The notes: generated from the letters alone by a model not told the origin. Shown: positions 1-11,198, numbered from the stretch's first letter. The stretch: DNA of 62,219 nucleotides from Hortaea werneckii (GCA_037044905.1 JBAOKB010000016.1:1-62219), one strand, 5' to 3'. Numbers and translations are program-made.

Positions 1-1
1 G

Positions 2-709
2 CAATTCAAGCAGGCGACAGCGAATAACGGCAAACGACGGGCTTCGCAGCAGTACTTTCACCTGATCGTTGAACTATTTGCCGATGTTCGAGATGAGAAC
101 AGCAACAAAGCCTCGTGGGTCAAGATTGCCCAGAGAGTCAGCGACAAGATTGTTGTGAGGGGTCGATCACCCAGTCACTACTCGAATGAAGGCAACGGTC
201 AGAACGGCCGGACAAGTGCTAGCGGTGGAAGTGGATACAGCACGATGGGTGGCGGCAGTTACACCGGCTGGAGAGGTGCCAGCATCCTCGGTCACGGCAG
301 TATTGGCAGCTCCAGCGGGTACCGGGGTACTCACCGTGCCATGAATCCCTGCTCCGAGGGCGATGGCTCGGGAAGCAGTCCGGGAAGTGTTGATGAAGGT
401 GCAGTCGACGCCGAGCATCCATTGAGCTCGATTATGTCCAATGCCGAACGAGCTGGTTTCCAGGAGGCGGACGGCTACCAGTACTATCCCGGCCCTATTT
501 ACGAGGACCTACCACAGACACTACCCCCTCTGGCCAAAGTGGAAAGCAACGGGACACGCTGGTCAACTGAGCCAAGGCAGTACGCAGTCAAAGCCGAATA
601 CAATGACGCCGTACCAGGCAATCAGTGGTCCATGGGAGGCTGCGGCCGCTTTCAAGGCGTGGAGAGTAGTCGTGGCTATTTCCCAGACCTCTCTGCTGGC
701 TACAGCTGA
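2..709 (+). CDS. NDT80/PhoG-family transcription factor, 3' part only
   Basis: This is the C-terminal part of a gene that begins before the window; the open frame is already running at base 2 and ends with TGA at 707-709. The first ~50 residues match the end of the NDT80/PhoG DNA-binding domain: a run reading NNGKRRASQQYF, then a hydrophobic strand HLIVELFADV and WVKIAQRVSDKIVVRGRSP. In this family (yeast Ndt80, Neurospora VIB-1, Aspergillus XprG) this region belongs to the immunoglobulin-like DNA-binding fold. The remaining ~185 residues are Gly/Ser-rich and low complexity, as expected of a disordered tail, with a Tyr/Pro-rich segment near the end. By family the protein would regulate nutrient stress, extracellular proteases or heterokaryon incompatibility; which of these cannot be told from this fragment. 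Confidence 0.85.
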   Translation, partial: QFKQATANNGKRRASQQYFHLIVELFADVRDENSNKASWVKIAQRVSDKIVVRGRSPSHYSNEGNGQNGRTSASGGSGYSTMGGGSYTGWRGASILGHGSIGSSSGYRGTHRAMNPCSEGDGSGSSPGSVDEGAVDAEHPLSSIMSNAERAGFQEADGYQYYPGPIYEDLPQTLPPLAKVESNGTRWSTEPRQYAVKAEYNDAVPGNQWSMGGCGRFQGVESSRGYFPDLSAGYS

Positions 710-1784
710 GGATCATCGCTCCTCTCCACCCCACACGATACTTTTTGCTCTCCTTTGTATCGCCTTTCCTGCGTTCCACATTGGGCCGGCACGAGTCTCA
801 TAGGATCTCCTATCCTGCCAGGACGCGGGCCGAACTGGCGTGCGAAATCGGGGCATGCACTTATGTGTACAAGTTTCCTACCTTCGTTTCATAACCGCGA
901 GGACACACAGGCAGCGCGTTTTTGCCAATTTACGATATCTTAATACAAAATCAGTCAGCAACTTGCACGAGGTCAGCATGGGAAGCGTTCGTACGTGGAA
1001 CGAGGAAGATCCACAATGGCTGTGGCACATCATGAGGCGATGATGATATGGGCGCATCTTCTTGGGGCAACAGGGGGCAGCGTATACAGAGAAGAAGGAC
1101 TTTGGTATGATTTATGACCGGCATGATTCATAGATAATGATGTAAGAGAAGAAGAAGAAGAAGAAGAAGAAGATTATGGTTTTTAAATTGATAAGGGTCG
1201 GGGCGAAAACGAGGTTTCGGGGATGACTGAAGAGAGCTTGCTCTTCTCTCAGATTCAGATAGTTGATCATGAGGTTTTCTTGGAGGGTGGGAGGCCCGCT
1301 TGTATTATGATTATTCAATCGTTTGTCAACTTCCAATCTCAAGACACTGTCTGCACACAGTGTCACTTGTTTTTCGGCCGTAGCTGGATTGCCTTTTCTC
1401 AGTAAGGCAGTCTGACGAGTGGTGCTCATTTTGGACTTGCTAAATTGTGTTATAAACCAACATTCTACGCCCTACTCAGCATCTATTGATGTCAATTTAG
1501 AACACTGCTGCTGTACAGTAGACTCTTTCGCAGTCATGCAATACTGCAATCCTTAAGAATCCTATTGCAAGAGTTTAGACTCGTGGTGGCCAGAGTAACT
1601 TCTGACCGTCGTAGATCTCCCGAAGCGCTTGCGGGAGGGGCCGAGACGCCTTGAGTATGAAAGATCCGGGCTTCTCACGAGCTCTTCCATCAAACCACGA
1701 ACAGCAAATGTAGCCTCGACTCAACTTGTTGACGGACAAGCCGGAACCGGCGACTAATTCAGACTACCGACTCACCGACTGATA
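710..1784. other. Intergenic, GAA microsatellite
   Basis: No convincing gene is seen. The stretch holds the presumed 3' UTR of the NDT80-like gene and the promoter of the RTR1-like gene. A pure GAA trinucleotide tract of about eight units lies near 1148-1171. Short open frames here have no recognisable domain. Confidence 0.6.
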
Positions 1785-2618
1785 ATGTCAACCAAAGTGC
1801 CCGTAAAGTCAATCCTCAAACAGCAGTCTTCAAATGGCAGCAAGGCGACAGATGAGCAGCAAACCAAGGCCCAGAAGGATCGGGACAATTTAAAACTGGC
1901 ATTAAAGCACGCCAACCTGATCCAGCATCAAAAAGACGTCCAGGCCCTCATCCTCCGCTGCATCGAAACGCTCCTAGACTTTCCACCCTCGCCACCCACA
2001 GGTGAGCACACAGCAGCCAGCCAATTCCGGGATGCCGTAACGCTATTCCAACCGGGAGACTACGATGATCTGATCGAAGAACGTCGTATCGACGCACGCT
2101 GCGGCTACGCCCTCTGCAAGCGCGAGCCGCGCATCTCAACCGTAGGCGATAGCGCGAGCTGGAAGTTCCCCAAGGGCGCCGCGGACTACTGCTCCAATTC
2201 GTGCTGGAAGAAGAGTCTGCATGTGAAGACGCAGCTCTCGGAGGTTCCAGTCTGGGAGCGGGATCCTAGGGTCCCTGTTATTGTGAGGCTGCCGGATGGA
2301 GACGAACCCCAGCCGAATCCCGGGCGGGGTCTGGAAGGGAAAGATGACCGTCACGCTCAGCGAGCGGGGACGGTAATAGCGGGCCCCGTAGAACAGGAAG
2401 AGCTTGCGCTCGAGCGCGGCGAGAAAGCTGCCTCTTTTCGGCCGGCGCAGGTCATGCAGGATCGGATCGTCGAGAAGCGGGAGACGGTGTTCAGACCGCT
2501 GTCCTCTCTGGATCAGGCTCAGATTTCCAGCACTTCGATTGAAGGCTATGAACCTAAGCGTAAGGGCCAGGACGGGGATGCGTCTGATAGTGACCGTGAC
2601 GATGACGACGAGGAATAA
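1785..2618 (+). CDS. RTR1: RTR1/RPAP2-type RNA polymerase II CTD phosphatase
   Basis: This single-exon gene encodes 277 residues. Residues ~50-165 carry the RTR1/RPAP2 zinc-binding domain: C106-x4-C111 in a CGYALC motif and C136-x3-C140 in YCSNSCWKKS, followed by a VWERDP segment. Family members dephosphorylate Ser5 (and possibly Tyr1) of the RNA polymerase II C-terminal domain and help assemble or import the polymerase. The N terminus has the short PVKSILK motif seen in fungal homologues. The C-terminal ~110 residues are charged and end in an acidic Asp/Glu run, probably disordered. The first ATG after the upstream stop gives the expected N terminus. The gene is convergent with FOL1, about 310 bp away. 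Confidence 0.85.
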   Translation: MSTKVPVKSILKQQSSNGSKATDEQQTKAQKDRDNLKLALKHANLIQHQKDVQALILRCIETLLDFPPSPPTGEHTAASQFRDAVTLFQPGDYDDLIEERRIDARCGYALCKREPRISTVGDSASWKFPKGAADYCSNSCWKKSLHVKTQLSEVPVWERDPRVPVIVRLPDGDEPQPNPGRGLEGKDDRHAQRAGTVIAGPVEQEELALERGEKAASFRPAQVMQDRIVEKRETVFRPLSSLDQAQISSTSIEGYEPKRKGQDGDASDSDRDDDDEE

Positions 2619-2930
2619 AGACAGAAGCTGGTGAATGCTCACTTGTCAAAGGAAGCTGACGGAGAATGGATGGGGATGGCTTGCGTAGCGCAGCCTTGTA
2701 CTGTACTTTATGCTAAGATAACGCTATGATACCCTAAAACTATGCATTGCCGCTTTCTCTATATCGTGCAGAGTGTGGTAGTAATGCATGACCTAAAAGA
2801 GCTGGCGTAATAGCCAACTTCGTTTCCCACGCACATGGCCTCATCCTCATGTTTCCATGAAGCTCATGAAGTACAACCGAATAGTTCGTAATGCAGACCC
2901 CTCTTGACGCGTCCAACCGCATGCACCATC
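2619..2930. other. Convergent 3' intergenic region
   Basis: This gap lies between the stops of the RTR1-like gene (plus) and FOL1 (minus). It is likely made of the two 3' UTRs. No gene or repeat was seen. Confidence 0.5.
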
Positions 2931-5900
2931 TCAAACCCGATAAAGCGCGTCAGACATCTTCACCACCTTTGCCATTTCCGGCACATCATGCACCCTAACC
3001 ACATCCGCTCCTCCCGCCACCGCAGCCGTAACAGTCGCCGCAGTGCCCCAGCTCCGCTCACGCGCCTCTTGGACGCCGGTAATCTGGCCGATGAAACCTT
3101 TCCGGCTACTGCCTACCATCCACGGGAAGTTCTGGATCGCATTGTGATGGATGAGGTCGGGTAGTCGACGCAACAGCTCCAAGTTCTGCTCCTGTGTCTT
3201 AGCGAACCCGACGCCAGGGTCGAGGATCAATCGCCAGCGTCTGATTCCCGCGGCTTGCGCCGCTTCGACACGGGCGGCAAGTTCGCGGGCTACTGTCTCG
3301 ACTACGCCATCTGGGTACTCGGTGTTCTCCTTGTCCTGCATTGTTGCCGGCGTGCCTCGCATGTGCATGCCGATGTACGTGCATCCCAGTCTTGCCACGG
3401 TGGGAAGCATGTCTTGATCGAGAAGGCCAAAGGAGATATCGTTGATGATATGCGCGCCTGCTTTGACTGCCGCTTCGGCTACGGCGGCGCGGTAGGTGTC
3501 CACACTTATTGCGACTCCGTCCGCTTCAGGGCCGAGCAATTTGAAAGCCTCAATGGCTGGGACGACGCGGGCGATTTCTTCTTCGGCAGTGACATCTGGT
3601 GCGTTAGGGCGAGAAGACTGGCCTCCGATGTCGATGATGGTAGCTCCATCTTGAATGTGCTGGCGAATGCTTTCTCTGAGAGCAGCCAAGTCGTTGGGTG
3701 AATTGACACCACCGTCCGAGAAGGAATCAGGGGTCGTATTGAGGATGGACATTACTCTCGTTCTCTGCTTGGGGTTCATGGGAGTGAGCGGATCACTCCT
3801 TGACCCAGTCGGAGTGTAGGAGTACATTGATGAAGGTTGAACTGGATCAGCCGACACTATAAGGCTTTCCAAGTAGCCGCTCGCTGAGCGTTTGAGTGGA
3901 GTTAGGGACCCGCGCGGGTGAATACTGTATATTGCGTTAGCTAGTCCCTGGCAGCCAATACCACGGAAGGTTTGTAAGTTGAACTTACTTTCCTAGGGGC
4001 CGCATGACGAACTCTCGCTCTGTCATCAGAGCATGTGGGATCGTCAAGCGGTCATCATGGTATTCTTGGCCTTTGTAGAGCAGGATATCCAGATCAATGC
4101 TGCGGGGACCCTTCTCGATAGTCTTCACACGACCGAGACTCTTTTCCAGAGCCTGTAATCGGTCTAAGAGCTGCATAGGTGGCAACTCGGTGCGAATCTG
4201 AATAAGTCAGGTTTTTTGCTCGATGTAGAGTCGCAAATATATGTTCGAAGCTCACCTCACAGACTCCATTGAGAAAACGCTCCTGATTCTCCACGTACAT
4301 CGGTTCAGTCTCGTACAAAGCGCTTGTGCTGAGGATACGCATGTCCTGGTCCTCGTCGATTGCTCGACATGCCGCTTCGATTGCCTCTAAGCGGTCGCCG
4401 ACATTACTACCAAGAGCAACGTATACGCTGTCGCTGGCTGGTGTAGTGTTTTGAAGGAGTTTGCTAGGAGGCTGATACAATTCTACACCATTTTGAGCAG
4501 CTTGGGCAGATGCGTGTCCTAGGATATCTCTCTCTTTCCATGTACCGACGGAAACCTCAACTTCTTTGAGATTTAACCCGCTAAGGAGCCAACTTGTGTC
4601 TGAAGCGAGCTTGGAAGCAAGGCGCTCCGCAAAATACTGGTCTGCTCGGCTGAGCACTGTGAAGATTGAAGGCTCATGGCCAGTCGTAGCAATATTTCGC
4701 AGTGATGTCATGGTCTCATGGATCAAGGCCTCTCCTAGATTGCCAGATGAGATTTCGTGTCGAGGGTCCTGTAAGATCGCCGTGCATCTTATCTTCACTC
4801 TTGTGCTCCTGCGTGCTGTGGTCGAGTCCCCCTTATTTATCACATGAACATCAGGAAACGTAATCTGCATTTCCCACGGCGACGTTCGTGTTAATTCACC
4901 ACCCCGAATGAACGGACTTGTCCGCAAATTCACTAGTAGGTTACCGCTAAGATCAACACCTTTGCCAGCCATTTGTCGGACATCCGAGGCATTGAGCTGC
5001 ATATTCCAGGTATAGGTAGTGTGAAAAGGCATTTCCTTTGACAAGTCGTAAGTAGTGCTTATGAAGGACATTATGCCTTTTTCAGGCGACTTTGCCAGCT
5101 CCTTTGCTACGAAGTCCATGGCAGACTCTAAGTCCATGGCAGACTCTACGAAAGCCAACTCGGATTTAGTATTAGGTCGGTGATCATTCAATCCTTGGGT
5201 GAAGCTCAGAGGCTCAAAACCCGAGCGAGCCAAACGCAGTTGAGTGCGGTGACCCAACTCAAACGTGAGGCCTGTTATATCCGCACTAGCTGCTACTTGC
5301 GCTGTTGGTGTAGGTGTATCGTCCTCGCCTTTACTTGGTTCCCGAGCGAAGTTGTTCTGCGTGTTCTCGCCGATGTCTTGCGGCCTCATGACAGGCACAT
5401 ACGTCTTCCAAGACGATTTGGCTATGACAGGCGTCGGGCTGGCATTGTGTTTCAACACAACTCGGATATCGGGCTTGACTAGCGGCCGAGATCCCCATGG
5501 TGAATCCAAAGAGCGCATCAACGTGTGTGAGAGAGCCTCAGCTGCCCTGTCAAGTCCTTCGAATCGTCTTTCTGCAAATAACCCTCGCATAATGCGTAAC
5601 ACGTCTCGAACGCAATGGCCCATACCGTCCTCCAGAATTGGTGATTCACATTGGTAATTGCCATTCAATGGCCGGTGGCAATCATACAGCAGGCTGACCG
5701 AACACTCCACCCTCCCCTCGTAGTGCGTTTTGTTCGAAAGGGGAAGCTGCAAGTCGTAGAAGGTAGGGAGTCTCAGAGTCACGTAACAGGCTCGCCCTTT
5801 CACGTTCTGGGAAGTCGCTGACACAAACCACCGGGGCGATCTCAACTTGCAGAGCCCGAAGGTATTATATTCATGATCAAAACGTTTGCTTTCGCTGTCG

Positions 5901-6211
5901 ACAATGCATCTTAGTCCGTACCCGGCGCCTTGGCGAAGGTCTCGGCCAAGAGAGATCCAGAGCGCCAAACCTGAGCGTTCCGAAGTCTTGCAGTGGTTTA
6001 AAATCTGTTCAGTTACCGCATCGACGCGTGCGCGAAAAGAATCCGTTCGAAAGGCATTGGCGTGTACGATGCTGAGCCCCAGAGACTCAGCCCCTAGTTT
6101 ACGTTGAATCTCAGGAGGTCTAAGGATTGACTTAGTATAGTCTCTCATGTCATCAAATCTGTTGGCAGTCTCACATCTCAATCGGCGTTTTGGGGCCTTG
6201 TTCGTACGCAT
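2931..6211 (-). CDS. FOL1: Multifunctional folate synthesis protein (DHNA-like, HPPK, DHPS)
   Basis: Three exons are proposed: 6211-4256, 4197-3989 and 3924-2931, with introns 4255-4198 (GTGAGC...TTCAG) and 3988-3925 (GTAAGT...TACAG). The spliced product is about 1052 residues and the frame joins exactly at both junctions. In order it has two weakly conserved dihydroneopterin-aldolase-like repeats (~165-260 and ~430-560), a clear HPPK domain (start VYVALGSNVGDRL, then YETEPMYV and, across intron 1, GPRSIDLDILLY and EFVMRPLG) and a DHPS domain (RVMSILNTTPDSFSDGG, DIGGQSSRPNA, DPGVGFAKT, GSSRKGFIG). It would make dihydropteroate in tetrahydrofolate synthesis; DHPS is the sulfonamide target. It is longer than yeast Fol1 because of an extended N terminus. 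The two aldolase-like repeats are poorly conserved, so their activity is uncertain. Start 6211 is the first ATG in the open frame; an upstream exon cannot be excluded. Confidence 0.9.
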
Positions 6212-7412
6212 CTAGTGTCTTTGCCAACAAATGTTTCGCATTTGGACTGTCGGTAGTGTCTGAACCATCAAATTGAACGGAAGAACTGTAAGCTGAAATG
6301 TCAGCATGCGTCTGGCAATGTGGTGTAGGGAAGATAAACAGACTGCTGAGTCCTTGCAGACGTGTGCCTGGGGATCGTGGGATGCAGGAGCGCACCTCGT
6401 CTAAGTGGAGACCCTGTCCGAGAGACAGGAGCATAGACGCCCCCTCTATGAGATTCGGGGCGCGCGAGAAGCCTCCGATTATGTAGATGCCTATTGCTGG
6501 TTCGCTTTGTTGTGCATTGGCCGGGCTGTAGAGGGAGGCGTGCAGCACCGCTTGGAGCACCAGTAACTGGGAGACTTCGTGCCCACATTGTGGCGAGGCG
6601 GGCAATGCTTCGAAGCAGGCGAGCCACTGGCTCTTAAGGCCGGTTGGAAGAAGACTAAATTGTCAATATGTGGCGATTCTCTATCTTGACCGAGTAGGAT
6701 ATCGCGACGTTGCGTCCAATCCAAACCAGGTCATTGGAATACTGTCACCCGCGCAGGGTGACTCTGTCCGGTTGCCCGGATATCTTGCGGGTCTCTTGAC
6801 TGCCAGCGCTTGAAGAACGGGATGGCACTGTTGCCTAAGGTACTATTAAGTACTACCTACCTCCTAGGTGTGGAGATAGATGTAGGAGACCATTTGGCGC
6901 GCGAGATGAGTTTGGCTTGCCGCCCGGCTGAGGGCCCGAGCCGTCACTGCACCCCATGTTTTCTCCAGTTCCGAGCAACGTTTCTCCCCATCCCTGACCC
7001 AGTCGAGCCAGTACAGTAGTCGATGCTCGCGTTTTTCAAGATGGTGTTGTGGCAGAGAACGGCAGAGCTGAGGAGACTGACCTACAGTGAGCTGATAGCT
7101 CACAATAGCAGATGACAATAAGCTCACGGGCTTTGACCATCCGAGCCACAGGACCTCGTACAATATTGAATGTAGATCGGGTGGCGGATAGAGTGGTTAA
7201 GTCCGAGCGGCAGAAAGCTGGCAGGCCAAACCGCCGAGGCCGAGGAGGGAGGTTAACAGCCGAGGCTCTCACAATCGTAGGCCTGACCTCCACCTGGTCC
7301 TGGTATACATCCTCCTCTTCTCGCTCACTCTTACTTCAATCATCCACTACTGTTGCGGTACTCACCTTCCACTCATACTCACCGGATCGATACCCCCGAC
7401 AACACCGCAAAC
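6212..7412. other. Intergenic between FOL1 and nitronate monooxygenase
   Basis: This is the shared upstream region of the two divergent genes. No intact gene is seen. On the minus strand about 6230-6610 there is a degenerate frame faintly like the middle of a fungal-specific transcription-factor domain (a hydrophobic LLVLQAVLHASLYS, later LGQGLHLDEV). It has no start region or zinc cluster, so it could be a decayed relic or chance. The part next to 7413 is pyrimidine-rich, like a fungal core promoter. Confidence 0.35.
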
Positions 7413-8639
7413 ATGGCCTCTCCACGTAAGAGACGCCCATCCAGAGACCACCATACGTACATAGCTAACCATTCATGCCCGATAGAGCAAATCCGCACGA
7501 CCACGACCGACCTCCTCAACATCAACCACCCCATCATGCTGGCTGGCATGAACGTGGCTGCTGGACCTAAGCTCGCCGCAGCCGTGACGAACGCCGGCGG
7601 CATCGGTGTCATTGGCGGCGTGGGATACACCCCAGACATGCTCCGCGAGCAAATCGCCGAGCTCAAGAGCTTCCTCAAGGACAAGAATGCACCATTCGGT
7701 GTTGACCTCTTGATCCCACAGGTCGGAGGAAGTGCCAGAAAGACGAAGTAAGTAGGACACTGGTCAAGCCGAGGGAAACAATGAGTGGAAAGGTCCATCA
7801 TACAACAAGAGAATGCAATACTGACAGTCCTGTCTCACAGCTACGACTACACCAAGGGCAAGCTCGACGAGCTCGTAACCATCATCATCGACTCTGGCGC
7901 CAAGCTCTTCGTCTCCGCCGTTGGCGTCCCGCCCAAGCACGTCGTCGACCGTCTCCACAAGGCCGGCATCTACTACATGAACATGATCGGCCACCCGAAG
8001 CACGTGCAGAAGTGCCTGGACCTCGGCGCGGACCTCATCTGCGCCCAGGGCGGCGAGGGCGGTGGCCACACGGGCGACGTGCCCACCACCGTCCTGATCC
8101 CGACTGTCGCCGCGCTGTGCAAGGGCAAGAAGAGCCCGATGGGCAACCCCGTGCAGGTCGTCGCCGCCGGCGGTCTGTTCAACGGCCAGTCCCTCGCAGC
8201 CGCCATGGCACTCGGCGCCAGCGCCGTCTGGGTCGGCACGCGCTTCGTCCTGTCGGAGGAAGCCGGCGCACCCAAGGCACACCAGGAGGCCGTCCGAACC
8301 GCCGGCTTCGACGACAACGTGCGCACCATCATCTTCACCGGCCGGCCGCTGCGCGTGCGGAGAAACCCTTACATTGACAACTGGGAGGAGAACCGCCAGA
8401 ACGAGATCAAGGACTTGACGGGCAAGGGCGTCATCCCCGTCGAGCACGACCTGGAGAGGATGGGCGACGATGTGGACGACGACACGATGGACAATGCCCG
8501 GCCGTTCCTGATGGGCAAGGCGGCTGCCGTGACCAACGAGCGGAAGTCGGCCAAGGCGATCGTGGACGAGATGGTTTCGGGGGCGGTGGAATGGATTCAG
8601 AGAAGTGGCTCCGCCGTTGTTGGCAAGCCTAAGCTATAG
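7413..8639 (+). CDS. Nitronate monooxygenase (2-nitropropane dioxygenase family)
   Basis: Three exons are proposed: 7413-7425, 7486-7747 and 7841-8639. Introns 7426-7485 (GTAAGA, branch GCTAACC, TAG) and 7748-7840 (GTAAGT...ACAG) restore one frame of 357 residues. The first exon encodes only four complete codons. The protein is an FMN-binding TIM barrel: an N-terminal NHPIMLAGM segment, AAAVTNAGGIGVIGG, a GADLICAQGGEGGGHTGD loop bearing the His expected in class I enzymes, and VVAAGGLFNGQSLAAAMALGA before the phosphate-binding VWVGTRF. Family members oxidise alkyl nitronates such as propionate 3-nitronate to aldehydes or ketones and nitrite, a detoxification role. A bacterial-type enoyl-ACP reductase (FabK) shares the fold but is less likely in a fungus. 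Confidence 0.9.
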
Positions 8640-8752
8640 AAGCTACGGGGCCCTCTTTTTTCTTTTGGTAGTATCTAATTTTGGTTTTACGATGTGCATG
8701 ATCCCCGATCACTCTGAACGTTCCACCGTTGCTCGCCCCCTTTCAGTCTATA

Positions 8753-9291
8753 TCAACCCTGCAAAAGACGTTCGATATCTACGAATATAGCCCGGGTCTT
8801 CGCAAGGTGTCGCTGTTGCAAATCGAACAACTCCCTCTGCATCTCAAGCATCATACGATAAGTCCTCTGCAAAGTCATGAGCGCATCGCTCTCATTGACT
8901 TTGATATCATCATCAGCAGTAGAGGTAGTGTCTGAAGGATTTGCGTCCTTCCCGTTGTCTTTGATCTAAAGAGGTTCCTGTCAGCTACCATTGGGGAACG
9001 GAAGGACCAATACTGACTCACCCCCGAGACGGCCCGCCCCTGCAGACTATCCTTTGATGCCAGATCCTCTTCAGAAGACCACTCAGAGCTGCTCGGAGCC
9101 GCAGTCTGGGAGTTGGTCTCGTCGGCTGAAGATGCGTTCATGTCGTGGAGATTGTGTGGTGGGCCTGCTGGAGATGGATGTTGCTGAGAGCTGTTTTCGT
9201 TGGTAGGAGCTAAGCCGGGCGCCTGGGTATCGGCAGTACCTTCTTGAGATAAGTCCTCTGCTTCGCGCGTCTGCTGAGTAGGCTCGTCCAT
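8753..9291 (-). CDS. Small coiled-coil hypothetical protein
   Basis: Two exons are proposed: 9291-9022 and 8965-8753, with intron 9021-8966 (GTGAGT...TTTAG) in phase 0. They give about 160 residues. I do not recognise the family. The N-terminal 90 residues are rich in Ser, Glu, Gln, Ala and Pro and look disordered (SSSEWSSEEDLASKD). After the splice an Asp/Thr-rich linker leads into a C-terminal helix with heptad-like spacing (LMTLQRTYRMMLEMQREL, then LFDLQQRHL), likely a coiled coil or dimerisation segment. Without the intron the frame runs out into an unrelated tail, and removing it yields this coherent helix, which is the main reason to accept the model. It is convergent with the nitronate monooxygenase, 113 bp away. 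Confidence 0.6.
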
Positions 9292-9671
9292 TCCTGCCGA
9301 TGCTGCAACGGGACTCTTGAGGGCCTACTGCTAGAGGGAGCCCTTTATAGTGAACCGCCCGGGTACCAAAGAGATTTCAGCAAATTCATGGTTTGCTGGT
9401 CCCTTTCAGAGAGTCCATGAGCACAAAGGTTGAGCTCTTTCAGGCCGTTGTAGCTGTCTGACAAGGCCATCTCTTTACTCAATGCTTTGCCTGTATTGTC
9501 TTTCACCCTTGTCCAAGAAGCAAGCGTGCCCGCGTCGCTCCTATGCCTCCACCAAACTTCCCCTCAAATGCATCGAATATCACCTTTTAAAACCATTGTT
9601 CCGTGCGTGCGTGGTTCCACTAAGCACCGCCCACCTTCCCTTGAACATCTAGAATCGCCTGGAAGACACAA
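9292..9671. other. Intergenic
   Basis: This is the upstream region of the coiled-coil gene and the 3' side of the small membrane-protein gene. Nothing further is seen. Confidence 0.5.
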
Positions 9672-9872
9672 TCAATTCTCCCGGTCCACAGCGTGAATCT
9701 TCGGTATCGACTCCTGCAGCCTCTTCCTATCCTGATCCGTAGGCTCAAAGCCGAAGAATTGCTCGGCCTTGTCGGAGAGGAACATGCCGGCTACTGCGTA
9801 GGTCATGATGCCGCCGCCGATGAGCACGCGGGTGCGGGTTGAGAGCGCACGGTAGGAGGTCCAGAGGGACAT
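9672..9872 (-). CDS. Small single-pass membrane protein, probably mitochondrial
   Basis: This is an intact 66-codon gene. A basic amphipathic N terminus (SYRALSTRTR) precedes one transmembrane segment at about residues 16-33 (VLIGGGIMTYAVAGMFL). A hydrophilic tail follows, with GFEPTDQDRKRLQESIPKI. The layout (short Arg-rich start, single membrane span, charged tail) suits a small mitochondrial inner-membrane protein, and I believe similar short proteins are widespread in Pezizomycotina, but I cannot assign a function. The composition looks like that of a real protein and no intron is needed. The start ATG is the only in-frame one near the N terminus. Confidence 0.6.
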   Translation of the reverse strand: MSLWTSYRALSTRTRVLIGGGIMTYAVAGMFLSDKAEQFFGFEPTDQDRKRLQESIPKIHAVDREN

Positions 9873-10356
9873 TTTCGGAACCGAATTATCTTGTCCGTAC
9901 AGGTTCGGTATGTGGATGGGGAAAAAGCAGAAGGGGGACGTCTAGAAGCACGGTGGATTGCTGGGTGCTGGGACAGGTTCCAATTGAAGGTCCCAGTGGT
10001 TTCTGGCTTACGTTTTGCACAGCTGGGATCCAATGGGCTTCAGGCAGCCATTGGCTTCCCCCTTCTCATTCCTACATCGATACCTACCTAGGAACTTGAG
10101 TTTAGACGATGTTGTGGTCAGGCGAGGTTCGCACAGCGTAGAGTGAATAGAGCAAATCGGGACAGGAACCTCCAAAGATCAAGGGACTTGATCAACTGTT
10201 AAAGTCAACATTTGCTCCACATGAGCTGCCGACGTTCGGCTCCTCACTTCCTCTAGCTCACGACGTTGTAACTTGAGAGTCTGCTTGGTCATTTGTTCCC
10301 GCTCATCCTATACTATTCAGAGCAGCGAAAGCAATTCTCCAAAGCAATAATACACA
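9873..10356. other. Divergent promoter region
   Basis: This gap separates the starts of the small membrane protein (minus) and the SnoaL-like protein (plus). No gene was recognised; promoters of both presumably lie here. Confidence 0.5.
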
Positions 10357-10883
10357 ATGGCGCCCAATCCCCTCGACTACATCACGATTCAAAACACTCT
10401 TTCCCGCTACTGCATTGCCCTAGACACCAAGGACTTCAATCTCTTGAAGCAGGTATTTACAGAGGACTGCGATACCGTCTACCCGTTCGGCGGCCAAATC
10501 AAAGGCGTGCAAAAAGTCGCCGATGCCATTCAGAATCGGTACGTCGTGATCATCCCCAATCCAGCTGGAAATCATGTGTACTTAACCATCTTTACAGCCT
10601 CAAGCCCATCACCTCTCAGCATGCATTAACAACACAGCATATTGAGATCGCTGCGGATGGCAAAACCGCAACGTCGACGACGTACTTCACTGGGATCCAC
10701 TTCGGCCAGGGCAAGTGGAAAGGTCAAGAAGTTACGGCCTGGGGAAAGTATATGGATCAGCTCGTCCTGCTTGAAGGCCAGGCCGGTGGCGTGCCTGGGA
10801 GCAGCGGGCAGTGGTTGGTGAGCAAGCGGGAGGTCGCGTTTATGGGCCGATTGGGCGAGGAGGGTGTGATGGATGGAGAGTAG
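10357..10883 (+). CDS. SnoaL-like / NTF2-fold protein
   Basis: Two exons, 10357-10538 and 10598-10883, are separated by intron 10539-10597 (GTACGT...TTACAG), giving about 155 residues. The start, DYITIQNTLSRYCIALDTKDFNLLKQVFTEDC, is typical of the SnoaL_4 branch of the NTF2 superfamily: two helices, then the strand region YPFGGQIKGVQKVADAIQNR. After the splice come TTQHIEIAADGKTATSTTYF and WGKYMDQLVLL, matching the later strands. Members include small cyclases, dehydratases and many uncharacterised proteins that bind small hydrophobic ligands in a cone-shaped pocket. No biosynthetic neighbours are present to suggest a substrate, so the function is open. Confidence 0.8.
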
Positions 10884-11198
10884 GTCAATAGCATTCTGTA
10901 CGAGGCAGGTGCTCTTGTAGCAACATGCAGGCCCTAATGTGCATCTCTACGTCCTTCCAAAGACCCCTGTTGGTTACAAAACCCCAAACGCGGAATTGTA
11001 TTCGGCTGGCTTCTCAGACACAAAACCTCGCGAATCCAGAACTGCCCTTTCGCAAAGCAACCTTCGGGTCTGCCCTGATACAATGCATGTACCCTATGCA
11101 GACAAGACAAAAATAAATGACAGTTAGTACATAAGTAGTACTTCTCAACTGGGAGAAAGGAAGGACAAAAAAAAAGGACAAAAAGATGAAGCTTGACG
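10884..11198. other. Intergenic, with the 3' flank of the tRNA gene
   Basis: No gene is seen here. On the minus strand, downstream of the tRNA, are T-runs at 11184-11180 (five T) and 11175-11167 (nine T), which fit RNA polymerase III termination. Confidence 0.5.

Noticed and set aside
7098..7165. tRNA-like 5' half on the minus strand (GTGGCTCGGATGGTCAAAGC resembles a D arm)
   Set aside because: No matching acceptor stem 3' half, no anticodon stem pairing and no B box follow, so it is probably chance or at most a tiny relic.
7764..8447. Long open frame antisense to the nitronate monooxygenase
   Set aside because: It mirrors a GC-rich coding exon, has the Val/Asp/Gly composition of an antisense shadow and no domain.
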